A stretch of 64,000 bases of DNA from Isoetes taiwanensis (Eukaryota; Streptophyta; Lycopodiopsida; Isoetales; Isoetaceae): contig JAJEKV010000017.1 in NCBI GenBank assembly GCA_021234155.1, forward strand, positions 10,487,525 through 10,551,524, given 5' to 3'. The position numbers were made by a program, and so were the translations under genes. The notes beneath the pieces are model-generated. The model was given only the letters and a program-made list of their open reading frames with translations, was not told where the DNA came from and did not search any database. Below, in pieces: positions 24,263 through 35,139 of the stretch (position 1 is its first letter; each line of letters opens with the position of its first letter).

Positions 24263-25313
24263 TCATGTTGCCTTAAGCTTATAAACCGGGCATTCTTTAC
24301 CAAAATGCCCTCTCTTACCACACTTGGTGCAAGGTCTATACCAACAATAGTCTGATGAATAAGTATTTCTTGAGCAATGAGCACATGGAGGGTATATTCT
24401 CTTCTCGGGTCTGGAACTCTTCATTTCTTGGAGCTGTTTTGTGACTTCAACCAATGCTTCAGAGACTTTGGATATTTCAGCCCTGACATCAGCTACACGA
24501 TCCTCTGAATCTTCCATTTTTTATTTCTTCTTGTCTTTTTGGAACAATATATATTGGCACTGGTCCAGGTCCCATATACACTCATAATCTGGAAAGAAAG
24601 GATCACGAGGTGAGTGTACATCATCAAGAAGATAGAAGATTATGTCAGCAATTTCAGTAGCCTTTGTAAAAGCTTTGTGTATTGTGTCAAATCCTTCTTG
24701 CTTTTGAATTTTGAGTATTTTTCTGTGTATTCGTGGTCTGCTGCTCAAACCTCTAATAGATGAAGCTACACGATGCAAAGTATGATTAGGTACTTGATTA
24801 ACTTGGCATTTGACAAGATAAAGATTAAAACTTTCAACATACTGATGCACACTCTCACCATGTCTAATGTGAAAGGTTTGCAACTGAAAGATCAAATCTT
24901 GAGGATCAAGCAGCTTACCAAATCTTGCCAAGATTTTTAACTATTTCATCACATGAATTAGCACATAAACTCATGACATATTCCAACCATGCTTTTACTT
25001 TGAATTCAGAGAACTTACATCCTTTTTTGTGTCCATATTCCTGATAGTATTCCTCAAAACTTTTTAAGTAGTTATTGGCATTTATACTTGGGTCAAATGT
25101 AGGAGCTGGAATTAGCATGTTCAACTCAAAGTAGTGGCAAGGCATACCTGCATTTGCTTGTATACTTATTCCTGGCACTGCAACAGAGGTCTCATGATTC
25201 TCTTGTGCTTCAGCATGCTCAGAAGTTTCATTGTTTCTCTTGGGAGCCATGAGTTCAAATTCCAGATAATGATCTCGATAGAAACTCCAAAATGTTGAAG
25301 GTGTTCCTGGCAA
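24263..25313 (-). mobile_element. Gypsy gag remnant, second element, minus strand
   Basis: Reading the minus strand, 25313 to 24915 encodes the N-terminal gag (LELMAPKRNNET, then NMLIPAPTFDPSINANNYLK). A frameshift near 24930 leads into the capsid-like part (LLDPQDLIFQLQTFHIRHG and so on) that ends at a TAA (24521-24523). Three bases later an ATG (24515-24517) opens a zinc-knuckle frame with CX2C-type residues (CAHC) and a CCHC knuckle (CTKCGKRGHFGKEC). Gag packages the retroelement RNA. The protein closely parallels the gag at 8837-9485. No pol or LTR of this copy was found; 25314 onward may be its leader. Confidence 0.85.
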
Positions 25314-26477
25314 ACCTTCAACCTCAATGGCTTAGAACTTCCAAGTTGTTTAAGGCAACCACTTTGTGCAAGGAAATCTCAATAACAAAGCTTGAACACA
25401 AGATTAGTCCGGCTTTCCAGAATCAGGAAAAAGAATGCCACAGAAAGATTGATGCCATATGTGAGCAGAATGAAATTTGATCACAACTCCAATTGAAAAG
25501 GTTGCTTAAAGTCTCAGGGAATCTAAGGCCAAAATTCAGATACCAAAAGATTTGCAGAGCTTATTCAAATGTGCAAATCTGACTGGGTCACAAATAAGTC
25601 AATATCCCTGACAGTGAGCAATTTTTTGCAGATCGAAGGATATGAATTTTTTTTTAGTTCTGACACTTGATTCCTTCTCTGAGATGCCTTCCCACAAGGA
25701 TTAAATACTTCTTTTGCAAAAGCAGATGCAGAAAAGCCTTGAATTTTGCAAACAGACTGTTACAGTAAGAAAACAACAAGCAATTTTTTGCAAGTCAATT
25801 TTTGCTGATCCTTTCTAAGCTCTGAAGATTTTCTTCAACTTCCAGTGGTCTACAATCAAGGGAGAGATGCTCATTTGATCAAAATTACAGCAAGAATATT
25901 CAAGGTGGAGTTTTCTACCTGGGAAATGCAATGATATGCAACAAAATTGAGAAAAAGCTATTGCAAATTGCTTTTTAGTGTCTTTTCAAACTTTTTATAC
26001 TTTTTTCTTTACTAATTTACTCTCTATCTATGCATTGATATATATGCAGTCTCAAAACCTCTCAAATGTTCACACAAATTGATTCTAGAGGGAATTTAAT
26101 CTGGTTTTTATTATGAAATCGATCAACAGATTGAGATATGATGTAACCTGATTTATAATAAGTTTCTGATAAACAATTTACCTTCAGATGTCATTTTCAC
26201 CTTTTTAGTTTACCTTGTTTGGGAAGTAGAGTGCAAATTGAACTTAGTTGCAACACCAAGGATCGAATTTTCATTCAAATCAACATCCCACAATCATACA
26301 AGAGATTCCCACATAGTTAAGACAGCAAATAATTTGATTGCTTCAAGTAATCCATGGCAGAAAGCAAAGAAGGCAAATTCAAGCAACAGTCATTCACACT
26401 GGCCTCAAAATGAGCATCACGATCCGTTCATGCGCCCAAAGCCCTCGAAATCTTCTGTAAACAATTCCCCTTTTTCA
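25314..26477. other. No gene recognised
   Basis: AT-rich sequence. The part next to 25313 may be the leader or LTR of the minus-strand gag, but no TG...CA repeat pair was found. Short open frames do not look like known proteins. Confidence 0.4.
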
Positions 26478-26481
26478 TAAT

Positions 26482-26756
26482 GGGTAAGAGCATGTTAGGG
26501 CCTACATGTTTTGGAAACTACCTGGAAAATACTCTGGGTAGTCAAAGATGATGATATATTTGAGTTCTTAACATCTTCTTGACATCACAAGGTACCTTAC
26601 AACATGTATGTACTACTACTCTTGAACATAACACAATTTCTTTTAGTCAATCTTGCAGTCTAGGTACTTAAAAATACAATTATGTACTTGCACAGAAGTA
26701 CACAGAAAAGTACCTTTTTGGTAATTTTTTATGTAGGCCCTAACATGCTTTCACCC
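26482..26756. mobile_element. MITE-like element, 275 bp
   Basis: The terminal inverted repeats are GGGTAAGAGCATGTTAGGGC at 26482 and its near-complement ending ACATGCTTTCACCC at 26756. The perfect inner match covers GCATGTTAGGGCCTACAT. TAAT flanks both sides (26478-26481 and 26757-26760) as a likely target duplication. There is no coding capacity. The short length and TIRs fit a miniature DNA transposon; the superfamily is not certain. Confidence 0.82.
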
Positions 26757-26984
26757 TAATGCTCTATTTCGGTCAGTTCTTGGCAAATCCGGCTTAATTC
26801 TTTGTCCCTTTGTTTAATTTCAGAGTTCTTGGCCATGAATGGGTTAATCCGGGAGCATTTGGTCAATGATTACATATCCAATTTGTTGAAACTCTAAAGA
26901 AGGCCGAGGTGCTGACCATGCCCGAATTGTTGTATGAGTTCCACACATGCAATCTGAATGCACTTGTGCCCTATATTGTTGATA

Positions 26985-28690
26985 CCAGAATTCAATCCAT
27001 TCAAGGACGTGAAGAAGGGTATGTTCATTATGGCACGTCCTGATGACGTGTTGTGTCCCACATGGGTAGGGTACGCCACTGAGGAGCCCCAAATGGATGA
27101 TAAGAAGGAGAATTTTGAGATAGTCCAGGTGACTTGGTGGGAGAGGAACCAAGTGTACCCAGCCAATTATGTTAATTGTTGGAAGAAAGAATGGAGGCCA
27201 ACAACTGCTAGTGATCACATTGAATTGGAGACAATCGACTTCGCTTGGGCTCCATCAAATAGAAAGAATCTCCCCAACACTATCAAGATTCCAGTGCCTG
27301 TTGCTGAAGCATATGCAACCCTCGCGGGTGATGTTAGTTAGTGTATGAAAAATTGTTATTGAAGTATGAATCTAAAAAATGGTCCATAAATTCAAGTTTT
27401 GTACAAAAATAATGAAATTGTGCTCATAGGGGTGTTTTTGGTCATTGCACGCACATGGCATTCCCTCCTTTCTATAAGTGCATCCCCCGAGCCAATAACA
27501 TCAAAATGCCCTCTAAAGATGGAGTGGTGCAGATTGAGTACATGGACAATAGTAAGATGCTTAATGCTGACAATGACCCTTTTGTTGGGAAAATGCTACA
27601 GTCTGATAGGGATAAAGCTGCTATCTTGACCAAAAGTGTGAGTAGCAACTTGGATGACAATGAGTACATGGGCAATAGTAAGATGCTTAATGCTCACAAT
27701 GACCCTTTTGGGGAAATGCTCCTGTCTAATAGGGATAAAGCTGCTATCCTGATCAAACGTGCGAGTAGCAACTTGGATGACAATGAGTTCAGCTTTATCC
27801 TTATAAACTGTATAAAATTTCCATTGATCCCCACTAGACATGTTGAAAGCAATGGAACATTGTATAACCATGGCATTTGGCGTTCTAAAAATTTTGAGGC
27901 ATTGGCTCCCATCTCTTTGGAAGCCCGAATGATTCTCGGCTGTATTTCTATTGATCAGGTTGAAGACGCAAAACTAGCTGCTCACAAAATGAATAAGTAC
28001 ATCAACAAGCTGAAAGTCAAGCTCTGCATTGACAACAAGTTCTTTGACAAATGCTACTCTATAAGTGACTGTATTTTTATTAGCCAAAAAGGTCATATGA
28101 CCTACCTTTTTATAAAATGTGAAGATTTTTATATTAAGCATTTTTGACATACTCTATGCCCTTTTTTCTAATGTCCTTGCAAACCTAAAGGTGCTAAACC
28201 GGATAACTCAAGTGGCAATGATAATATGACTTGGTTAGACCACGCGGTCTGGTATATGCTAAATAACTTACATGTGCTATACCTTGATATGTCTATTGCG
28301 GGACAAATGGCGTCTATAAGAAATTGCTTGAAAACTACTCTAAGAACAAGTGTGTTGACTTTTACTTCCTGTTCGAAAGTGAGAAAAATTTGGATTACTA
28401 TGACCCTCAAAATGGCTTCTGATCCTTTAGCTAACCTGAAACTTGATTCGCCCAAATGCAAGCCGATGGACATTTATGAAAAAACTATCAAAACCTGCTT
28501 CCTTCTCTAGAAAAACTGATTTCCCTAATGGCAAGGGGACTTATGGAAAAAAGCAAACTGTTGCCTCCCCATCTGCTAGTGGGCATAGTAGAATCGGTGC
28601 TCCCCTTAGATGTGTAAACACCCCAAGCAAGATGATCAATATGGTTTCGGACAACTGCCCTGTGCAAAATCTGATGTTTGGGAGACAATA
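26985..28690 (+). pseudogene. Unknown gene, several exon-like segments, frame broken
   Basis: Three protein-like stretches lie in series. The first (to 27341) contains GMFIMARPDDVLCPTWVGYA and VTWWERNQVYPANYV, a Trp-rich segment that may be a BAH- or chromo-like fold. The second (27455-28147) contains an internal duplication and KMNKYINKLKVKLCIDNKFF. The third (28190-28690) starts after a possible acceptor with NSSGNDNMTWLDHAVWYMLN, then needs a frame change near 28310 to read KKLLENYSKNKCVDFYFLFE, and ends in a Ser/Lys-rich tail. I do not recognise the family. A domesticated or decayed transposon protein is possible. Frame breaks suggest a pseudogene, although base errors cannot be excluded. 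Confidence 0.5.
27538..27786 (+). repeat. Tandem duplication inside the unknown gene
   Basis: A segment of about 125 bp is present twice in succession (27538-27663 and 27664-27786). Both encode NSKMLNA..NDPF, then SNLDDNE. The second copy is three bases shorter, so the frame is kept. Confidence 0.9.
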
Positions 28691-30580
28691 AGATATGAAT
28701 ACGTTACTCCAGTGCATAATGCAGTTTTAATAATTCTTTACTTTAAACGCATATTTTATTTAAAGTCACATGTTTTTCTAAATGGATATTGAATATGATT
28801 GATTTGTTCATATACAGAAGTGATCTTCTAATCAAATCATACTTTGATCTTTATGCCACCCCTGCCACCTGGCTTACAGAAAGTCAAGTTATTTGCTGTA
28901 CAAGTTAGCCAACTCCTTTGGACTCGTATTAGACTATTTTGTAGATACTTATCTCTATGTATGCTTTCCCACTTTTTCCTTTGTAATGCCCTACTTTTTT
29001 CACAATCATCCAGGGAATTGTGTACGGACTACCTGCACAAATTTCATTTGACTGATGTAAACGTGAAAAACAAGAGAAAATAGTACATAACTGATTTCTA
29101 TCTAAGATCTTAGATAAGATTTACCTACCAAAAAAATTCAAGAGGCAATTACTGAAACTCTGGATGAGTAAAGGAGTAACTATCATGTATGAAACTATGT
29201 TTTCGTGGAAATACACTGAAACTTTGAGCGATATGTGCTACAAGCCATCTACTATTCTTGCGGTTCATAAGAAGGTGATATGCCCTTGTAGTGATCCTAA
29301 TTTGAGGATTCATAGATTTGGAAATCGGACATGTGCATATTACTAGCTTGAGCATTATCATAAATAAAGAGGTCAGAAATCTATTCAAGAAAGGATTAAA
29401 TCATATTCCAGACAAAGTTCTTGTTATAAGGAGCTCAAGACAGACTTATTTAGTGCTTGTAATAAGATATTTGAGCTGTAAATTTGTGTTCAAGTTATTG
29501 AAGCTTCTATAAATGAGCTGAAAGAAAGACTGTGGGAGCTCACTTGTGATATGGTACAGCAGGCCATAAAAGTAGATGGCATACGAAAATTTCTCCTTTG
29601 TGATATTAATATCATAAATAACCTGCAATGGTTTACATATTAAGCGTATAGGATGCTGCTGCTTAAAATGGACTGTTAAGTTTATAATTCAGAATATATA
29701 TATCGTGCTACATTCAAGAATGTTGTGGAAATGAGTCAACGATGTGTTACATATTCATAGCTAAACTTCTATATCTGCAGATTGCCATGTCATTAAATAT
29801 CTTTTTTCGTGCCATTGAAAGCTCAATGTTCAGAAAACTAATTGCTAAATTCCTTATATTCAAGTAGTACAACAAAGTCGTATTTAATTAAAGTGGGACT
29901 CATTCCATTCCCACTTTTTTTCGGAACTCTGTCATTTTACACAAAAAGGAGCACCCCGACCCGAAAACTGTCCTTAATTCGAATTTTTGTCTGTTACTGT
30001 GCATCCAAGCTTTCTCCCAGTTTTCTTGGATAGCGAGTCGAGTCCCTGTTTTGGGGCTTATTTGTCATTGAAAATAAGAGTTTTTCGCGTGAGGGTGAAT
30101 TCCTTTACCAAGACATTTTGGCTCTATTTTCTTAGGTGGGTAAACAAGAGATCACAAATTCCAACAAAAATTAAGCAAATTGTTTACTTAATCACCAAAA
30201 AATACTAGTTTTGAGATACCTTATATTTATAAATGGGCTCATTACAATATATATTACAGTGGGTGAAGCGACCATAGTGGTCGTATTATCACAATGATTA
30301 CACCCTCTTCACACGTGAACCACCTAGTGCAAACGGCGCGTGGAGCTCTGTCCAAGTCACGGAGCAACTTACATACGATAAAAATTTGTATGAGGAGTTC
30401 CTTCATAGGCCACGTGCTTGTATGTCCAACTGATGTCACCACCCTCTTCTAGGCATCTTTCTTCAATGAACTGGTATTTTCATTGCTCCCAAGCATGTAC
30501 TATCTGGTGGAGATAAGGACTGCAAAAGACAAAATCAAGTTAGTCAAGTGATGCTACAGGCAAAACAATTAAAATAAAAC
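28691..30580. other. No gene recognised
   Basis: AT-rich sequence with only short open frames. A 24-bp stretch at about 29873-29897 (core GTCGTATTTAATTAAAGTGG) recurs inverted near 55690-55715. The part from about 30210 to 30450 has an LTR-like look but no partner repeat was found. Confidence 0.4.
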
Positions 30581-30639
30581 ACAGTTCTTAGGGCAATTTT
30601 GGGAAAATACGGGGCTTGAGGAGCCTTTCTTTCACTCCT

Positions 30640-30980
30640 TGAAGTCGAGAAAGGCGACTCAAAAGCAAAAACGCAGTTTTAGGGGTGAAGGCCTTTCTCG
30701 ACTCGCGAGTCGAGAAAAGGCGACTCAAGCGAAAAAACACGGTTTTTTCGGAAGGCCTTTCTCGACTTGCGAGTCGAGAAAGGCAACTCAAAGCGAAAAA
30801 CGCAGGTTTTAGAGGTCAGAAGGCCTTTCTCGACTCGCGAGTCGAGAAAGGCAGCTCAAAGCGAAAAACACAGGTTTTAGGGGTCAGAAGGCCTTTCTCG
30901 ACTCGCGAGTCGAGAAAGGCAACTCAAAGCGAAAAAAAAAGGGCCTTTCTCGACTTCGCGAGTCGAAAAGGCAAACTTCG
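30640..30980. repeat. Minisatellite of palindromic units
   Basis: Five successive units start with GCCTTTCTCGACT at 30691, 30755, 30823, 30891 and 30943. Each contains an inverted repeat centred on CTCGACTCGCGAGTCGAG. At 30823-30852 and 30891-30920 the palindrome is perfect over 30 bp. Between the palindromes lie AACTCAAAGCGAAAAA-type spacers. A partial unit precedes at about 30650. An open frame across the array (30685-31131) encodes a Lys/Arg/Ser-rich repeat protein but probably reflects the repeat only. Confidence 0.92.
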
Positions 30981-31079
30981 AATAAAAAAGGCAATTTCAA
31001 GGGCCAAAGATTATTTTTGCGGAGCATCATTTTATCTATCTATCCATCTAATTTTCCACCATAGTTTATTATTCTATCA

Positions 31080-31173
31080 CACCATAGTTTATTGTTTTTC
31101 TCACAACACATTAGTATTTAGCACACATTAGTATTTAACAATTGTTTTTATACTAGCACACATTAGCATTTTT
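31080..31173. repeat. TAGCACACATTAG-type repeat, left flank of capture element copy 2
   Basis: Variants of TAGCACACATTAGTATTTA occur several times here and again at 49703-49790, immediately outside the proposed right end. The matching flanks suggest that 31174-49702 entered one pre-existing repeat block. Confidence 0.6.
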
Positions 31174-31991
31174 GGGTTGCCCCTAAGGGGGCAAGCCCTT
31201 GTTGAGGTGGGTTTATGGCATATGCTAGGTATATGCCAATATATACCTAGAATATGCCAATGACTGCTAAAAAACCCATCATAAATTTTGTAAATGCTTT
31301 CGGTTGCCCTGTTCTTTGGAGAGGAACGTGGAAACCGGGAAACCGGTGCTTCGCTCCTTGCTTTCGAGGTTGCGCACAACCGACCTTGGAGCCGGCGGTG
31401 TCCGGAAGCTTTGTCTCTCCGGGATGTGTGGAGAGAAACTTGATTAAAGGCATGTTCCCATGGCCATGACCTTACCTAGGAGAGTTCGTCTTCTTTACTT
31501 TATTAAACTTTTGCAATTTTCATTTTTATTTGCCGTCTAAGCTCTCCAATGAAGTGATTTGGACGATTGTAGGTGGAGTTTTTGAAGGTTGTTGAAGATA
31601 GTTCTGGACAGCTAAAATCTTAGAATTAGAGGTTAGATCTCCCAGAGCTTGATTTAGATTTTGTTAATTTCTTTTAGACAGGCAAAATCCTTCGGGTTCA
31701 ACTGGTGGTAATTTGAAGGCCAAATGCACGTGGTTACATGCTAAACAGGCTATCATGTACCATTTGTTTCATCAATAAAGAGATTTGTTTCGTCAATAAG
31801 GAGGTTAGATGCACATACATGTCATACAGTGCTGTTTGGGCCATAGGTTGTTTTATCTGCAGTGCATGGGCTGTGTCTTATCTTCTTGATTGTTGCAGTC
31901 TATGTTAGAATCCAGCTTCAAGCTTGTTGCGTGTCGAGTGCTAATACCAGGGCTACATGGATTTCATGTTCATCCTTCAGGAGACACGACA

Positions 31992-32339
31992 TGATAGAAC
32001 TAGTGCAAAACCAGCACAAACCCGCAAGATCGACTCAAGAGATAGAATAGAAGACAAGAACAACTCTATTGAGAAAAGCAATAGCAAATACAATCTCTAC
32101 TTCTGAGCATTGCATAGTACATAACATACAATCAATATATGCAACCGGTGAGACTAAGAATAGTAGTCTACCGTTTAACCACCGCCCACTAATTACGGCA
32201 CTGATTTAGGGTCGGTGCTCAGTGCTGACAAAGTGCTGCCTTCTGTACATTTCAGCACCTTCTCAACACCTATGTGCTAAGTGCTGAACCACTGTTGTTT
32301 CAGCACATTATGCTTAGTCAGCATATTTATATTCCAACA
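31992..32339 (-). repeat. Copia 3' LTR
   Basis: 348-bp long terminal repeat, TG...CA bounded on the coding strand, identical to 36924-37271 except for one base. The purine-rich AAGGGAGAG polypurine tract adjoins it at 32340-32348. AATATAAATA near its start may serve as a TATA element. Confidence 0.96.
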
Positions 32340-32411
32340 CTCTCCCTTAAATGTTGCTGACTAAGCAGAAGAAAATCAGCCGAAACCAAGGTAATCCTTC
32401 TCTCCCTTCAG

Positions 32412-33160
32412 CTACAATTTCTTCATGCCCAAGCTCTCCTTCACATTGACGAACTTAGATCCAACTAATGGTTTGGTAAAGCCATCAGCAAACTGATCCT
32501 GTGAGGAGCAATGAACAAGTTGAGAAGATCCCATTTGGATCTGCTCACGGACAAAACACAAATGGGTGTCAAGATGTTTTGTCTTTGGGTGGTACTTAGC
32601 ATCCTTGGCAAGATGGATGGTACTTGTGTTGTCGCACAATGTAATAGCCGAGGATGGAGGTACCTGCAGATCTGTCCACAAATGTTTAAGCCACAACAAT
32701 TCCTGCATCCCAACACTGAGTGCCTTGAATTCTGCCTCCGTGGTGCTGATTGACACTGTAGACTGTCTTTTGGACAACCATGTCAGCACGTTAGGCCCTA
32801 TGAACGTGACCATCCCTGTTGTGGACCTCCTGCTATCATGACAGTTAGCATGATCTGCATCAACAAAGACTTTCAGCTGGAAATCAGAGGACCTCTGATA
32901 AAAGAGACCTTCCTGTGAACTCCCCTTCAGATATGCCAGCAGTCTTTTAGCGACCTTCGGTCGCGGCGCACAGGATTGCTCATGAATCTGCTTTCGGCCT
33001 CCCACGGCAAAAGAGATATCGGGTCTAGTGAGTATGTGAGATATATCAACGCCCCTACCAAGCCGATAGAGTGTGGGATCACACTCCCTCACCATCGAAA
33101 TCAAGCTCAAGCCTTGTGCACGGATCAAAAGGACTTGCCACACCTTGCAATCTTGCATAA
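32412..33160 (-). pseudogene. Copia RT end and RNase H
   Basis: The frame contains TRPDISFAVG (end of RT), KRLLAYLKGS, the RNase H acidic motif VDADHANCHDSRRSTTG, STTEAEFKALS and the characteristic KTKHLDTHLCFVREQI. Around 32960-33000 the expected LSRFMSNP segment lies in another frame, so two compensating shifts occur there. The protein end is near the 3' LTR, as expected. Confidence 0.9.
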
Positions 33161-34011
33161 CGATCTTCTTTGTAACATTTCTTTGATATATTTACTGGCG
33201 AGAAAGATAGATGCCATCGAGTCTTTGCCACACTTCTACACCTAAACAAGTAATGCATAAGGCCAAGGTCGGTCATCTCGGAAGGGCGAAGATAACTTCA
33301 ACCCGTGTAGAAATCAGCACATCGGCATCTCCTGTGATGATCAAATCATCAACATACAAAACCACAATGCACATTCGGCCTTCATGTGATTTGTAATAAA
33401 GATTGGGGTCTCTGCGCGCCTGGCTGAACCCACACGCTCAAGAAAGAAAGCATTAATTTTAGCATGCCAACATCTTGGAGCACTGCTTCAAGCCATAAAT
33501 GCTTTTCTTCAAATGACAAACCAGTTTGCTCCTTCCCTTGAACAACAAATCACGGAGGTTGAGTCATATAGACCTCTTCCTCCAAATCACCATTCAAGAA
33601 AGCAGACTTAATGTCCATTTGAAACATTAACCAACCTTTCATCGCAGCAACAGCTATAACTGATCTAATAGTGGACATTCTAGCTACGGGAGCAAAGACT
33701 TCATCATAATCTAAGCCTTTTTTCTGTGCAAAACCCTTGGCTACAAGTCTAGCTTTGTGCTTTGACACTGTCCCATCAGCATGAAATTTGGTTCTAAACA
33801 CCCACTTACAGCCAATAACGTGCTTATCAGCTGGGAGTTCAACCAATTCCCATGTGCCTTGCTTCAACAATTGAGAGTATTCTTCTTCCATTGCATGCTG
33901 CCACTGCGGATCACTAGCTGCTTCATGAAAGGTGTGTGGATCAACATGATCCTGGACCTTTGCCATTAAGGCAAGGTTACATGATCCATTAGACTTCTCC
34001 TGTTTCTCCAT
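33161..34011 (-). pseudogene. Copia reverse transcriptase, frame-broken
   Basis: The N-terminal RT region (33550-34011) is intact: WELVELPADKHVIGCKWVFR, KARLVAKGFAQKKGLDYDEV, FAPVARMSTIRSV and MDIKSAFLNGDLEEEVYM. Downstream, the YVDDLIITGD active site is readable near 33340-33370 in another frame. Several indels between 33200 and 33540 disrupt the frame. Confidence 0.9.
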
Positions 34012-34509
34012 CAGACGTGCTAATCTCCTAGGTTCAACAACAGGTACAACAGTCTTTTTAACCGGTTACGCAACAATTTGTTTCTCCTTGAGGCGTCTTG
34101 ATCTCCTAGGTTCTACAACGGGGAGGTATAGCGGGTGCTACAATAGGTGCTATAACAGTCTTTGGATCGGGTGCTACAAGGTACCTTCATGTGTCTTTGG
34201 ACTCCCCGTGAAAAAGGAACCAACCTGCTCATGGACCATAGGGGCGGCGGGGATTGGGATCATCCCGTGCCACTACTTCGGGCAAATGTGAGTTCACCGG
34301 AGAAACCACTAGAGAGGGAGAGAAAGGTTTACCAAAGGTGCTATCGGATCTCCAACATCCAAGCTGCTTTGTCATTGTGAACTGCGGGGAGTATCACCGG
34401 AAGATATGCCATCATACCACGGCATCTTCAACGAACCGAACTGACACAAGCACAATAACACGCTTGTTGGAAGGATCATACAACTTGTAACCTTTCTGAT
34501 TTTTACGGA

Positions 34510-35139
34510 TCACATAATGAAGATGGCTTTGACAGCCCTGTCATGCAACTTCCCATACTTTTTCAGCTTTTCAGCAGGTATGGAAGCATAAGCCAAGCAT
34601 CCGAACACCCTCAAATGAGACACATCTGGTTTCATTCTCCAAAATGCTTCATAAGGAGTCACATCCTGGACTGCCTTAGTAGGCGATCTATTTGCCAAAT
34701 ATGTTGCTGTCACTACTGCCTCTCCCCAAAAAAATTCAGGCAATTGCTTGTGACTCATCATAGATCTTGCCAAATCAAGCAAAGATCTATTCCTCCTTTC
34801 AGCTACACCATTTTGTGGATGAGCATAAGGAATGATTAACTGTCTTTCAATACCTTCTTCCATGAGAAACTCATCAAAGGCATTAGAAACATATTCACCT
34901 CCATTGTCACTTCTCAACTTTTTGATTACTAACCCTGTCTGCTTTTTGACTGCTGCTTTGAAGGCCTTGAACTTGCCAAGCACCTCAGATTTGCAGTGCA
35001 AAGTATACACCCAAGTGTACCTACTGAAATCATCAATGAGGGTCAAGAAATACCTCTTTCCACCTAGCGAGACATCAGGCATATAGCACAAATCAGAATG
35101 CAGCAGCTCAAGAGGTTGAGTTGCTCGATGAAGAGCCTG
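34510..35139 (-). pseudogene. Copia integrase core
   Basis: The frame continues from gag-protease after one TAG codon. Catalytic segments are HSDLCYM, LIDDFSRYTWVY, LRSDNGGEY and PYAHPQNGVAERRNR, followed by PEFFWGEAVVTATYLANRSP and the typical SHLRVFGCLAYA end. The D-D-E residues are present. A stop at about 34510 ends the frame; the linker to the RT (34012-34509) is out of frame. Confidence 0.92.

Noticed and set aside
30195-30215. Possible Helitron 3' end (CTAGT near 30205)
   Set aside because: The preceding inverted repeat is AT-rich and long (GTAAACAA/TTGTTTAC), not a compact GC-rich hairpin, and no matching 5' end or empty site could be seen.
30640-30980. CRISPR-like array (regular palindromic repeats with spacers)
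   Set aside because: The spacers are near-identical rather than unique, no cas genes are present, and the setting is a plant nuclear genome.
30685-31131. Open frame of 148 codons over the palindromic minisatellite
   Set aside because: It encodes a low-complexity Lys/Arg/Ser repeat dictated by the DNA repeat, and the frame slips between units. No evidence of a gene.
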